From Bombardia bombarda (taxonomy: Eukaryota > Ascomycota > Sordariomycetes > Sordariales > Lasiosphaeriaceae), in contig JAULSR010000001.1 of the NCBI GenBank assembly GCA_030512295.1, positions 8,641,001 through 8,705,000 of the forward strand: a DNA stretch of 64,000 bases. Direction: 5' to 3'. Under the pieces are notes generated by a model, which had not been told where the DNA came from, searched no databases, and saw only the letters and a program-made list of their open reading frames with translations. A program made the position numbers and the translations under genes. Shown here in pieces: positions 1 to 9,963 of this stretch (its first letter is position 1; the number at the start of each line of letters is the position of its first letter).

Positions 1-180
1 ATCGAGGTTGATCACGTAGGGCGGGTCCTTCTTGCCGTGGAGGTGGGCGTTGATCTGCTGCATGAAGGTCGTCTTGCCAGAGCCTGCCATGCCCACGCAG
101 ACGATGGCGACGGGTTGAGACGGTGCAGCGGCCCCGCTAGCGGGGGTCTCGCTGGCCGACGGCGTCGAGGTTGAAGCCAT
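1..180 (-). CDS. NPA3: GPN-loop GTPase 1 (Npa3/GPN1), 5' part only
   Basis: The reverse strand reads from an ATG at 178-180 to the window edge, giving the first 60 codons. A Ser/Thr/Ala-rich leader is followed by a Walker A (G1) motif, GMAGSGKTT, then an MQQINAHL stretch and a YVINLD strand. This order is typical of GPN1/Npa3, the GTPase that escorts RNA polymerase II into the nucleus. The Gly-Pro-Asn loop and the G3-G5 motifs would lie outside the window. Other GPN paralogs (GPN2, GPN3) lack this kind of low-complexity leader, which favours GPN1. The call rests on family recognition of a short N-terminus. Confidence 0.82.
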   Translation of the reverse strand, partial: MASTSTPSASETPASGAAAPSQPVAIVCVGMAGSGKTTFMQQINAHLHGKKDPPYVINLD

Positions 181-1923
181 TGGATGTTATCGACCGTTGT
201 GATTTCTTTGGTGTCTCTTGTCCGGCAGAAAATTTGACAAAGTTTACTGATAGGTACAGACCGTTACGAAAGTGATTGACAGGATGGCATGGCGGGGTTA
301 CCTAAGGACGTGTGATCCGCTTTTAGAGCCTAGTGTGGAGGGGCAAAAATAGAATTTGCCCGACTTGGAGCTTGCTTGGTAACTACCTAAGCTTGGGAAG
401 ACCAGCCCGAAATAGGTCCATCCGCTACGCTACGCGTTCACTACTAGGTAGAACTTAGTGCGCAAAGCTACAGCGGGGTGTGTCTACTGAAACCAGGTTC
501 ATGGCTTTGATGTCGCATGAGCCGCTCGGTAGGGCTGGCGGCTGCTATCGGCGACCTGCACCACCCCGCAAGTAAAACATACAGGACGGGTGCATATCCC
601 GTGGACATAAGGAATAAGTACATCGATGTTGGCTCATTACGCATTGGAGATATCATGGTAACGACGACCATAAAACAGAAAATACGGCATGTTTTTGGTA
701 TTCTTCGACGGTTGGGACGTTGTGTGATGCTCAAATGCTTTTGGTGACAGCTTGGCCATGCATGTCCTGCCCTCGGTCGGAGCTTCCCAAGGTCGCAACG
801 GTCTGGAACTACGCGGTCGCACCTTCTTCTTCGCTTCTTCTCCAACGAATATTGCGATATAGTACCATACCTATTGGGAGACTGGCCAACCATCCCAAGT
901 GTTTAAAACATACGGCTGCTGATCCTCATATCCAGGTATCAATCATCCCAGCCACCAGCTAACTGCCGAAGGAGGCACTTAACTGACTCGTCTTGAGTGT
1001 GCGCAATTTCGTTGGGTGTGTTGGGCATCTGGGGGCTGCAGTGCTTTCCATGCTGGCATGCCGACATCACAAGTCCTTATCTTCCCTGTAGGGTACCTGC
1101 CGTGCACGCAGTCAAAACAAAAAGACAAGAAAGTATAACATATTGAATACGAAGAGGGCTATGTCGAGCAGTTCTGGTGGAAGCCGCCGGATGATGAGCT
1201 CTTTGTTCTTCAAACTTATAGCAGTGGTAGTTGAGGTGTGGTGAGGGGCACCAGTCCCTGTCTCACGTCATCAGCTGAACGGCTCGTGGGCAAGCCGAGT
1301 TTCCACCGGGCATTGGCGAGCTTGGCGGAAACTCAAATGCTGGTCGGGCCCAATCTGCTCCCAAACGACCACAGGCGGGCTCGCGCGGCCTCTCACAGAG
1401 CGACCTGCGCCAAGTCATAGTCTGGGTGGGTGCCCTCACTGTGCAGGAGCACCAGGACAGACTGCAGGTGAGGTGTGGGTGTGATGGGCATTCAGCCACA
1501 ATCATGTCAACGGGTTTTTTCGACAGAAGTTAGAAGGTACCTATCCTTCCTGTAACCAGCCAGTATTGGCGGCGGACAGACGGGACAAAGGCGGTGCCTT
1601 TCTCATTTACCCCCAGCATCCCCCCCACCTCCTCCTCCCAATCCCCCAGCCCAATGTGCCCTCCTGACATCTTCTGGCACATCCCATTTCTTTCTTGCAT
1701 CGCAACCAAGTTGTGAGCTGAATACCCTCTGTTCTCCTTTGTCGATGTCCCTCATGTCGATTGATTAAAAGAGGTCGACCCGTGTTCCTCCCTCTCTTCT
1801 TGCACCCCCCGAGCCGAGCCCGTCAGTTCTGTTATCTCGCTCAATCATCTAGACACGCCTACCTCACCTACTACATCTTCCAATTTCTCCAACAAAGAAA
1901 AAAGACGGTCGCCAAGGGTCACC
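181..1923. other. Intergenic region, no gene recognised
   Basis: This 1.7 kb separates the divergently oriented GPN1-like gene and the DUF7053-type gene. Short ORFs on both strands have no recognisable domain and no splice-linked continuation. The last 300 bases before 1924 are pyrimidine-rich (C/T runs around 1615-1650 and 1780-1810), as is usual for fungal core promoters. Confidence 0.6.
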
Positions 1924-3321
1924 ATGTTGCGCAAGAAGGACGCCTTCACCGTCATCACGCCCATCCCGGGATTCATCCCGCGACAGCTGGCCATCGACAT
2001 CCTACACTCGCACTCCGAGGTCATCACGCTCAATCCTCTCGTGCTAGGGCACAAGCCCATCGCAGCCCCCCAGAACGCCGAGACAGATGAGTATTATTCG
2101 ACCTGGTATGAGATCACGGAGCGCATCACCTTCATGCCCGGCATTGGCCGCATGGGCGCCTCCATCATCAAGTTCAACGGCTGCTTCCACGACATGCCCT
2201 GGGGCCTACAGACGCACATCTACGCCCCCATGAACGTGGATCTGCGAAATAAGTATCGCATCGCCGGGAACCAACCTGGAATTGAGGCGCCGGAGGTTCC
2301 CGAGATTGGCTTAAAGGCGCTCGGCGTCCCTGCCGACGGGCTGTATTTGAGGGAAGACATTGAAATTAAGTGTAATGTCACCGTGCTCAGCTTTGTCAAG
2401 GCGCAGCTCAAGAAGGCTGGAGGGGAGATGGTGCAGCGCATCATCAAGAAGGCCGAGCTGCTGGACGCCGGAGTTCTTCAGGCAATGCTCGAGGACGGCA
2501 AGCTGAAGACGGTCAACCCAGCAGATCGGAGAAACACGGTTAGGAAGTCGCCTCTGCCCTCTCCGACGAGCATCTACTTTTCGGGATCGGGGGCCCCTGG
2601 CACACCTCCGCCGCCCTCGCACTCTCCCTCGATCCCGTATCAGATCCAGCGCCCACAGTCGGTCTCTGCTCCACCATACAACAGACCCAGCACCGCAGGA
2701 TCGCAGTACCCGCCATCATCACAGCCGCCCAGCAGCTCCAACAGCCAGCCCGCCGCATTCGGCTACGGGACGCCAGGAGGGCCGACAGAGCTGTCCGCCG
2801 CTGGGCAAAACACGCCTGGTAACCAGCAGTTCGCCGTCGAGATGCCTGGCGACTTCTACTACTCGACGTCTGCTGCCCAACCCGCCCCTCAGCCGTCGCC
2901 CAAACAGGTCCCAGCACATCTAGCCAACCGCGACTCGGCCTTTTCGAACGGCTCGCAGGGCAGCCCGGACCCGGGCCAGTCCGGACAGTGGACAAGTGTC
3001 TCGCGCCCGAGCTCGTTGGGTTCCAACAACAATGGCGGCTATCAGTCGCCCAGTCTAAACAAGACATTTTCCTCTGAGCTTGCACCCCACCAAGAGACGA
3101 CGGAGGAGCACCGCGAGGAAGCGCTTAAGAAGCTCGACCCGCGCATTCCGCACCCGTCTCACTATCTCCCCTATAACCCGGCGGATTATGCTAAGATCGG
3201 ACAGCAGCATCAGCATCAGCATCAGCTACAACAGCAACAACAACAACAGCAGCAGCAATACGGACAGCAACAGCCTCCTCAGTATGGTCAGGGACAGCTC
3301 GCGCAAAGATATAACAACTAG
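1924..3321 (+). CDS. DUF7053-type fungal protein with polyglutamine tail
   Basis: An uninterrupted 465-residue ORF. Residues 1 to about 190 form a conserved fungal domain that I recognise as the DUF7053 type: it opens MLRKKDAFTVITPIPGFIP and contains the motifs FNGCFHDMPWGLQTHIYAP and KYRIAGNQPG. The biochemical role is unknown. From about residue 200 the protein is Pro/Ser/Gln-rich and probably disordered. It ends in a His-Gln and polyglutamine run (CAG/CAA, 3207-3260) that is likely length-variable. There is no signal peptide or membrane segment. The ATG lies just after a pyrimidine-rich leader and begins the conserved domain, so the start is well supported. Confidence 0.8.
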   Translation: MLRKKDAFTVITPIPGFIPRQLAIDILHSHSEVITLNPLVLGHKPIAAPQNAETDEYYSTWYEITERITFMPGIGRMGASIIKFNGCFHDMPWGLQTHIYAPMNVDLRNKYRIAGNQPGIEAPEVPEIGLKALGVPADGLYLREDIEIKCNVTVLSFVKAQLKKAGGEMVQRIIKKAELLDAGVLQAMLEDGKLKTVNPADRRNTVRKSPLPSPTSIYFSGSGAPGTPPPPSHSPSIPYQIQRPQSVSAPPYNRPSTAGSQYPPSSQPPSSSNSQPAAFGYGTPGGPTELSAAGQNTPGNQQFAVEMPGDFYYSTSAAQPAPQPSPKQVPAHLANRDSAFSNGSQGSPDPGQSGQWTSVSRPSSLGSNNNGGYQSPSLNKTFSSELAPHQETTEEHREEALKKLDPRIPHPSHYLPYNPADYAKIGQQHQHQHQLQQQQQQQQQQYGQQQPPQYGQGQLAQRYNN

Positions 3322-5619
3322 TCGCCAGTTAATTATGCATGCACACTCTGGCTTGCCTAGCTACGATGGTTGGGAATGTCCATAGACAGGGAAGCGCGGG
3401 TCTTCAGCACAAAAATGATATGGATGATGACGGGCGTGCTGCGGAATACACTAGTACGATGATTTGGTCTTTATACCCCGGGATTTTGCTTTTCACTTTA
3501 GCTGCCATCAAGATGCTTGCTTTAATTATTTCTATTCCCTTTTTACTTTGCTCTTCCAGAGTGGCAGATAACAGGTTGGTCGGTCGGGTGTTTAACGGAG
3601 GAAGACAGGCATCAGTGGTGTTTGGGAGTTTTGTGGTGGGCTACAACTATGGGTGGGTGGTCAATCTCTACATAGAGGCGAATTCTATACACACCTTTCC
3701 AGTTATCACCTTGAATATCATTGGTGATAGTTTGCATTCGCTTATTATTACTACTGTGTGTCTGCTCATTCATCTGTCGACTGACTTTCCCAGCTCATCC
3801 GGGCGGAGGGGTTTGGTTTGCATTGATGGCTGGGAGGTCTTGGTGCGGCGCAGGCCTGTAAGATGATAGTTCCGGGTTCCATGGAGCGCCTATCGTGCCA
3901 TTGGCGGGTGGTAGTCTTGTCGGTGTGGTCGTAGCTGGGCCGCCTCCCTGAGGCTCTAACAGTTGACCAGACAGACAGCCCGCTGCAGAGACAGTGCAGA
4001 GTGCAGACGGCCCACGGGTGTGCTGCAAAGGACACACGTTCTTGGTGCAGCCGGGAGGCAACGAAACGGGCCAACAGATGGCAGCCAGCGGCGCGCGGCA
4101 ATGGATGCATCCCCGCTCCGCTCGTTGATCAACCATGTCGTCAATCACTCGAAGTTACTTGCACTCTCCCGTCTGGATGATTGTTGAGTTTCCCGTCGCT
4201 GACAGCTCACCCGACTTGTACGCAGATACACGGTACAGCTCACAAAGATGGGGCTCAACTACATGCGATAAGTGGCTTCAGCGATATGCTGTCGCAGTGA
4301 TGCAGAACACATTGCTGAAGTAGCTCAAGACGCAGTACGCAAACCATTCCCAAGCTCGACTGACGACGAGATTTCCCGGATCAACTGGCGGTGGAGGCCT
4401 AGAATAGGTACTGTATCGGAGTCCGTGCCTTCACCATGAACAAGAAGGATCCATGAACAAGAAGGATCATTGGGGTGGACGGACGGGTAAGGCGGGGTGC
4501 AGATGATGCATGCACGGCGCACATGAACTGTGTAGCTCTGTTCCGTGCGGCTCCTTTGGAGAGGACGTCAATGGCAGCTTCTGTACTTAATTGCGTAGAA
4601 AATCTTCTTATCAATACATCCAATTGTCCTACGCAGTGTGAGGGCTTCCATGTTTGTTAGTATGTTACCCCATGAAAGTCGGTTTAACGCTAATATCCCC
4701 GCGATGGAAAGGCGCCCGCCATTCGCAGGCCACGGGCCGCCGTGGTAGGTACCGGGCCAGCTGTAACAATCGCATTGATATCTATTTTAAATACCTTCCC
4801 TTCGGCAGCTAAAACACCCAGCCTGTGTTCCGAGACCCGTTCGATTGCCCCGACCCCATCTGGCCGATCGACTGGCCGGGAAAGTCTCGTTCCCCGTGGC
4901 GGAGCCATGCTGTGCCACTAAAGTCGATATAGGTAGGTATTGGTAGTGCTGCTATTGACGGGAAGGTGCGGCGCAAGTACTGTTACTGTCGCTGCCGTGA
5001 GTAGATTGTGCCGGTATTTTTGAGTCCAAGACAGTAAGGAATCTGAATAAGAATCGATTTATCTCCGGACTTGTCGATGGTACTCATTCATCATTTGGCT
5101 CCTGCTTTTGGGATGAGCACATGCCGATGTAAGCCTAGGATAACGGAGGGAGGAGTACCCCTACTCAGCCACACTCAAATACGTAGATATGTTTATGAGA
5201 ATCCAATAGACACCCTGGGTGGACGTCATTGATAGCTTAAGCGAAACTCTAGACTTACATCGTAGTGTTTGACTCATGATCCTTTTTGCTGTGACAGCTG
5301 GGCTGAAATGACATCTTACGAGGTCACCGAAACCGACAACGAGTTGACTTATAAAAATTTCAAAATGAAAACGAAACCTAGACTATTTGGTCGTTCTGGA
5401 CTGAGAACTGGTCCCACAACTATTACTACTCGATCGTAATTATGGGATATTACCCCGGATTACGTAATTGACAGCTATGCGCTGAGGAAGCTTTTACGTC
5501 ACCCCACTCAGCAGCGTCCTTACGTTTTGACGGCTGATACTTCGTAAGAACGTAAGAACGAAGGTGCATGCAGATTAATTGAGAACGCTATCGCCCTCAT
5601 TACATACACTGCAGCGACA
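3322..5619. other. Intergenic region with a small tandem duplication
   Basis: A 2.3 kb stretch without a supported gene. The ORFs here are short, overlap on opposite strands and have no family resemblance. About 400 bases after the upstream stop are T-rich and probably hold its 3' UTR. At 4435-4471 an 18-base unit (catgaacaagaaggatcc) occurs twice in tandem. A TAGGTAGG motif occurs near 4930. The rest is AT-rich, with no further structure seen. Confidence 0.5.
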
Positions 5620-7716
5620 ATGGATAGCCTGGACGATTTCGAAAAGACGCTCGCAGCTGAAAAAGCCGAGCGAGAGCGTGCTGCCCAAGAAAAAGAGGAG
5701 CGACGCGACCAAAAGCACAAGCATCGTCATCGGCGAGATAGATCCTCAGATCGCGACAGGCACCACCGCACCCGCCATCACGGCTCCGACGACGATGACC
5801 ACCGCCACAAACGATCGCGCCATTCGCGAGACGATGATGCTGCCCAAGACGAGTCCAGGCATCGACACAGGCACAGCCATCGCTCAAAGGACAAAGACCC
5901 GAAGCACTCAGATCCCAAAGAGGACCTCCCTCTGCCCGATGAAGAGAAGACCCCTGTCGACGACTCGCGCGCAGCCGCGCCACTTGTGCGGGACTCGTGG
6001 ATGACAACGCCATCAGCTTTAGAGATCGACTACGTCCAGCGTGGCTCGAAGGGGGAAAAGAGCCCTCGGCCGAAAAAGGAAGAGCCGAAGCGCGTCCTAC
6101 ACCACAGGGAGCTCAATAATGGACTGGGAGAGGTAGAAACTGAGGCTGACGAGGCTGAAGACATCGAACCATCACGCACACGAGAGATCAAATACACATT
6201 TGGCGACGCGGGGTCGCAGTGGAGGATGACGAAACTCAAGGCAGTCTACACAACTGCAGAGCAAAGCAATCGCCCGGTTGACGAGATCGCCGTCGAGCGA
6301 TTCGGCAGCCTGGAGGAATTTGACGATGCGAGGGAAGAGAAAACAGAGATGGACAGGAGGAAAGTCTACGGGCAAGGCTATATTGGCAAGGAGAAGCCTA
6401 CAGGCGACCTTTACGAGGAGCGCAAATCCAGGATGCGCTTTGAGCAGAAAGAATGCGATGACGCCGCAACTCTAGAAGAGCCCGAGCAAGGGATCGTGGT
6501 AGAGGAACCATACGTCCCCATCGACCAATCAGCCCTCAACCGCATGCGTGCGCAGCTGATGAAGGCCAAGCTGCGCAACGCCCCCGAGGCTGCCAACCTC
6601 GAGCAAGAGTACAACGCTGCCATGGCCTCCTTCAGCGCCGGGACCGCGTCAAACAGCGCCGTCGTCCTCAACGCCTCCCACAGCCGGATGCTGGCCGGCG
6701 GCTCCCGCGGCGAGGTCAAGGCCATCACCAACAAGCGCGGCGTCGAGCGCGGCCTGGTCGAGGCCAACGACGACATGACGGTCGAGGACATGGTGCGCGA
6801 AGAGCGCCGCACCCGCGGCCAAGCCGGCGGCGAGAGCATGCGCCTGGCCGAGCGCATCGCCAAGGATGCCAAGTTCGACGACGACCTCGAGTACCTCGAC
6901 GAGAACGCCGAGAAGCTGGCCAAGCGCGTGCACAAGGGCGAGGCCAGCCTCAAGAACGTGGCCGTGGCCGAGTACAAGAAGCTCAACCGCATCCTCGACA
7001 CCTGCCCCCTCTGCCACCACGAGGACCGCGCGCCGCCGCAGAACCTGCCGCTCGCGCCCGTCATCTCCCTCGCCACGAGGGTCTACCTCACGCTGCCGCC
7101 GGCGCCCGAGCTCACCGGCGCCGAGGGCGGCGCCGTCATCGCGCCCATCAGCCACCGCACCAACTTGCTGGAATGCGACGACGACGAGTGGGAGGAGATG
7201 CGCAACTTCATGAAGAGTCTCACGCGGCTGTACCATGAGCAGGGGCGCGAGGTGCTCTTTTACGAGAACGCGGCCGCGCCGCAGCGCCGTCTGCACGCCG
7301 CGCTCGTGGCCGTGCCCATCCCTTATGACCTCGGCGACACGGCGCCTGCCTTTTTCCGGGAGGCGATGCTCTCGACCGACGAGGAGTGGACGCAGCACAA
7401 GAAGATTATCGACACGGGGAAGCGCGCGCGGGAGGAAGGGCTGGGCAAGATGGCGTTCCGCAGGAGTTTGGCCAAGGAGATGCCGTATTTCCATGTGTGG
7501 TTCGGGTTGGATGGTGGGTTGGGACATGTGGTGGAGGACGCGGAGAGGTGGCCGAGAGGGGATTTGTTTGCAAGGGAGATTATTGGGGGCATGTTGGACT
7601 GCGAGCCGGATGTGGTCAAGAGGCAGGGGAGGTGGACGCGGAGCGACGAGCGGGTGGATGGGTTTGGGAGGAGGTGGAGGAAGTTTGATTGGACGAGGGT
7701 GCTTACGGAGGGATGA
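5620..7716 (+). CDS. CWF19: Cwf19-like splicing factor (CwfJ domains)
   Basis: A single-exon ORF of 698 residues. The first 130 residues are charged, with Arg/His/Asp-rich (RS-like) sequence and a short coiled coil. The C-terminal third carries the two CwfJ domains of the Cwf19/CWF19L2/Drn1 family. The first starts with the CPLCHHED zinc-binding segment (about residue 465) and includes PISHRTNLLECDDDEWEEMRNFM. The second has FHVWFGLDGGLGHVVEDAERWPRGDLFAREIIGGML. These proteins act late in splicing, at the post-catalytic spliceosome and during lariat turnover. The ATG is directly followed by the conserved MDSLDDFEKTLAAE. Length and domain order match full-length fungal Cwf19. Confidence 0.92.
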   Translation: MDSLDDFEKTLAAEKAERERAAQEKEERRDQKHKHRHRRDRSSDRDRHHRTRHHGSDDDDHRHKRSRHSRDDDAAQDESRHRHRHSHRSKDKDPKHSDPKEDLPLPDEEKTPVDDSRAAAPLVRDSWMTTPSALEIDYVQRGSKGEKSPRPKKEEPKRVLHHRELNNGLGEVETEADEAEDIEPSRTREIKYTFGDAGSQWRMTKLKAVYTTAEQSNRPVDEIAVERFGSLEEFDDAREEKTEMDRRKVYGQGYIGKEKPTGDLYEERKSRMRFEQKECDDAATLEEPEQGIVVEEPYVPIDQSALNRMRAQLMKAKLRNAPEAANLEQEYNAAMASFSAGTASNSAVVLNASHSRMLAGGSRGEVKAITNKRGVERGLVEANDDMTVEDMVREERRTRGQAGGESMRLAERIAKDAKFDDDLEYLDENAEKLAKRVHKGEASLKNVAVAEYKKLNRILDTCPLCHHEDRAPPQNLPLAPVISLATRVYLTLPPAPELTGAEGGAVIAPISHRTNLLECDDDEWEEMRNFMKSLTRLYHEQGREVLFYENAAAPQRRLHAALVAVPIPYDLGDTAPAFFREAMLSTDEEWTQHKKIIDTGKRAREEGLGKMAFRRSLAKEMPYFHVWFGLDGGLGHVVEDAERWPRGDLFAREIIGGMLDCEPDVVKRQGRWTRSDERVDGFGRRWRKFDWTRVLTEG

Positions 7717-8372
7717 GTGAGTAGAGTGTTAGGTGTGTATATATTGTGTATAGTGGTATAGTTGTGAAATAAAGGCACCGTATGGAAGCAAAGAAAATGA
7801 AACAAGTCTTTCGCATCATGATTGATTCTTCTATGTGTCATCATGTCCTCCTTGTCTCCACACGGGTAAACGCTCCTAATTTTAGTCCAACATTCACTTT
7901 GTATCATAAGGTAACCAACTTCCTGCTCTCACGTTACTCTTGATGTATTATTCACTCAGTTTTCAGTTCTATGACTTTTTGTTTCAGGATACTGAGAGTT
8001 GTCTACCATCTTTCATTATCTGCCTCAGTTGACTGAGGCACCTATCTACAATGCGTAGATGTAGGTAGATGAGAAGACAGCATGCTGATAGAACATGACC
8101 TTGCCTCACATGGCAGAAGATGAAAAAGGAAAGCAAAAGAAAATAAATGATAATGAAAACAGCGCGTTTTATTCAGTAATATAAGTATCAAACAATCCGC
8201 CAACATCGTAACAGTCGCATCATCCTCCCAAATCCGCTTTGCATAATCATGTCTTGACAATGACATGATATCCTCCCATCCATCTATTAGAAAAAAAAAA
8301 TCATTCTCAAGCTTAAGCTTCACGAAGAAGTCCGCCAGCCACCCTCCAGACAGGCCAGTCAGCCAGTCACCG
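7717..8372. other. Intergenic region between converging genes
   Basis: This holds the 3' flank of the Cwf19-like gene (an AATAAA-like tataaa/aataaag stretch near 7765) and the 3' flank of the minus-strand gene that ends at 8373. No other gene or repeat is seen. Confidence 0.5.
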
Positions 8373-8957
8373 TTAACGACTAAATGTCCCCTTCTGAGCC
8401 CGCTTGCCACGCAACTGGACCGCATTATCCGGTGTGTTAATCTCCCCGCTGCCAGAGGCGGGGTCAACATTTGCGCAGATGGCTTGAAACAGCTCGCCGA
8501 CTGAAGGGTCCGGCTGACCGTGCTTGCTGAACCGGCACCTCTCGTCAAAATCTTTCGAAACGTACTTGCTCTCAAGCATCTTGACGAGCTTCAAGGCCGT
8601 CTCGGTATGGTTGTTGCAGAGCGCGTGGTGAAGTGGAGACCGCTCGGGGAGGTCCATGGGCAAAGTGAGTGCTTCACGCTGTTTCATGAAGTGTCGCCCG
8701 GAATCGATACAGCTGCAATAGCCTCTAGAAGAAGAATCCAGACGGGCTCCCATGTCGACAAGACATTGCATAATGTCATCGGCATAGCGCACTGCCTTGA
8801 GGGGATGTTGCCTGTAGTACGCCCTTACAACTTCCCCTTGTAGGTTGGCGTATGTGAAGCAAGTTGTGGCGGGGAAGGAAGCATAGTCGGTGCATTCCGA
8901 AAGATAGCTCCCGATTATGGGTAGAAGCTCGGTGGGCAGGTGGCGGAATGTAGCCAT
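8373..8957 (-). CDS. Small F-box-like / ankyrin-repeat protein
   Basis: A 194-residue single-exon ORF. The N-terminus MATFRHLPTELLPIIGSYLS resembles an F-box-like helix pair, the usual opening of small fungal F-box/ankyrin proteins. The middle part, SPLHHALCNNHTETALKLVKML, is one recognisable ankyrin repeat, and an upstream segment with VDMGARLD may be a second, weak one. The C-terminus is basic. It is short for the family and could be a remnant of a longer ankyrin protein, but no stop or frameshift is visible inside. The function is not known; F-box proteins usually bring substrates to SCF ubiquitin ligases. Confidence 0.55.
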   Translation of the reverse strand: MATFRHLPTELLPIIGSYLSECTDYASFPATTCFTYANLQGEVVRAYYRQHPLKAVRYADDIMQCLVDMGARLDSSSRGYCSCIDSGRHFMKQREALTLPMDLPERSPLHHALCNNHTETALKLVKMLESKYVSKDFDERCRFSKHGQPDPSVGELFQAICANVDPASGSGEINTPDNAVQLRGKRAQKGTFSR

Positions 8958-9963
8958 TCGTGCTCGGAGAAGAGTTGTGTTGGTTGAGTGTTTTGGACGA
9001 CGGATCAGAACTGTGTCTGAGTTGTTCGGTCAGGTTTTGGGAATTAGTACGAGCAAGAACCAGCTGCCATTTTATTGAAGCGAAGCTTCAATTGTTCTTG
9101 GCGCGGAAGTTGTTTACAAGGTAGTGACAAGGCAAAAAGCTTGCTGGGAGCCCCCAGAGGGGATCAGTCAAAAAAAAAAAATTAACAAACGAGAACGCCC
9201 ATTCGCAAAATAAAGAAAAATAAATAGATGAAAACGCCCAATGCTGTCTGGTAGGTTTCGCTGTTAGGTATGGTGCATGTGGTTAGGTTCAGTAAAAAGT
9301 TCCATTCTATATATAGTACGGAGGAGAACCCAGGAAAGGTAGCTTGAAAACCTGTCAACATCATCCCCGCCTTTCATTGATTGCAGTTAACAGACACTTT
9401 AGAATGATTGGTCATGTGCCTGACTAGGTACAGCATCGATCAGAAAGTCTGCTTACACCTGCGAGTGGCGGGTGTAAATAGACTTTTTGATTCTTACTGC
9501 AGGTACTATACCATCCCTTGTAACAACCTGGTAAACCGATGTCCACAACAACTTTCCACTGGCCGTCGGCTAAATCAGTGTATGTCCCAGTTGGTGGTCT
9601 AGAACTAGTCTGTAACTACATATATTGAGCCCCGCTTCGATATTATTTCCGGCTACTACCTAGGTAGGTATTCGTAGTTCCACCTTATTGGCGAGCGATG
9701 CAGAGGCTGTGCCCGTGTCGAGTCTGTCGACCACAAGAACCGGCAATGCACAGCCACTGCCTGGGGGGCTCCTATCACGATTAAAATGGGTGCTTCCCAC
9801 AACATGGCGAATTAATCATTCAAACGCTTAACCTTAGCTCAACAAAACGAAGACTGAGCTATCAAATTGTTTTCGAGCCCAGGCCACGATCACTCGTCTA
9901 CACCGAATGTCCACACGAAATAAATCCCGCATGCCTTCAAGGCTTCAATAAGCTGCGATCAAG
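8958..9963. other. Intergenic region, AT-rich
   Basis: One kilobase without a supported gene. A poly(A) tract lies at about 9170-9180. A palindromic TACCTAGGTAGGTA motif lies at about 9658-9671; this motif recurs in several intergenic regions of the window. Confidence 0.45.

Noticed and set aside
6649..7527. Long minus-strand ORF (292 codons)
   Set aside because: Shadow of the GC-rich CWF19 coding frame; low-complexity Leu/Val/His-rich product and no domain.
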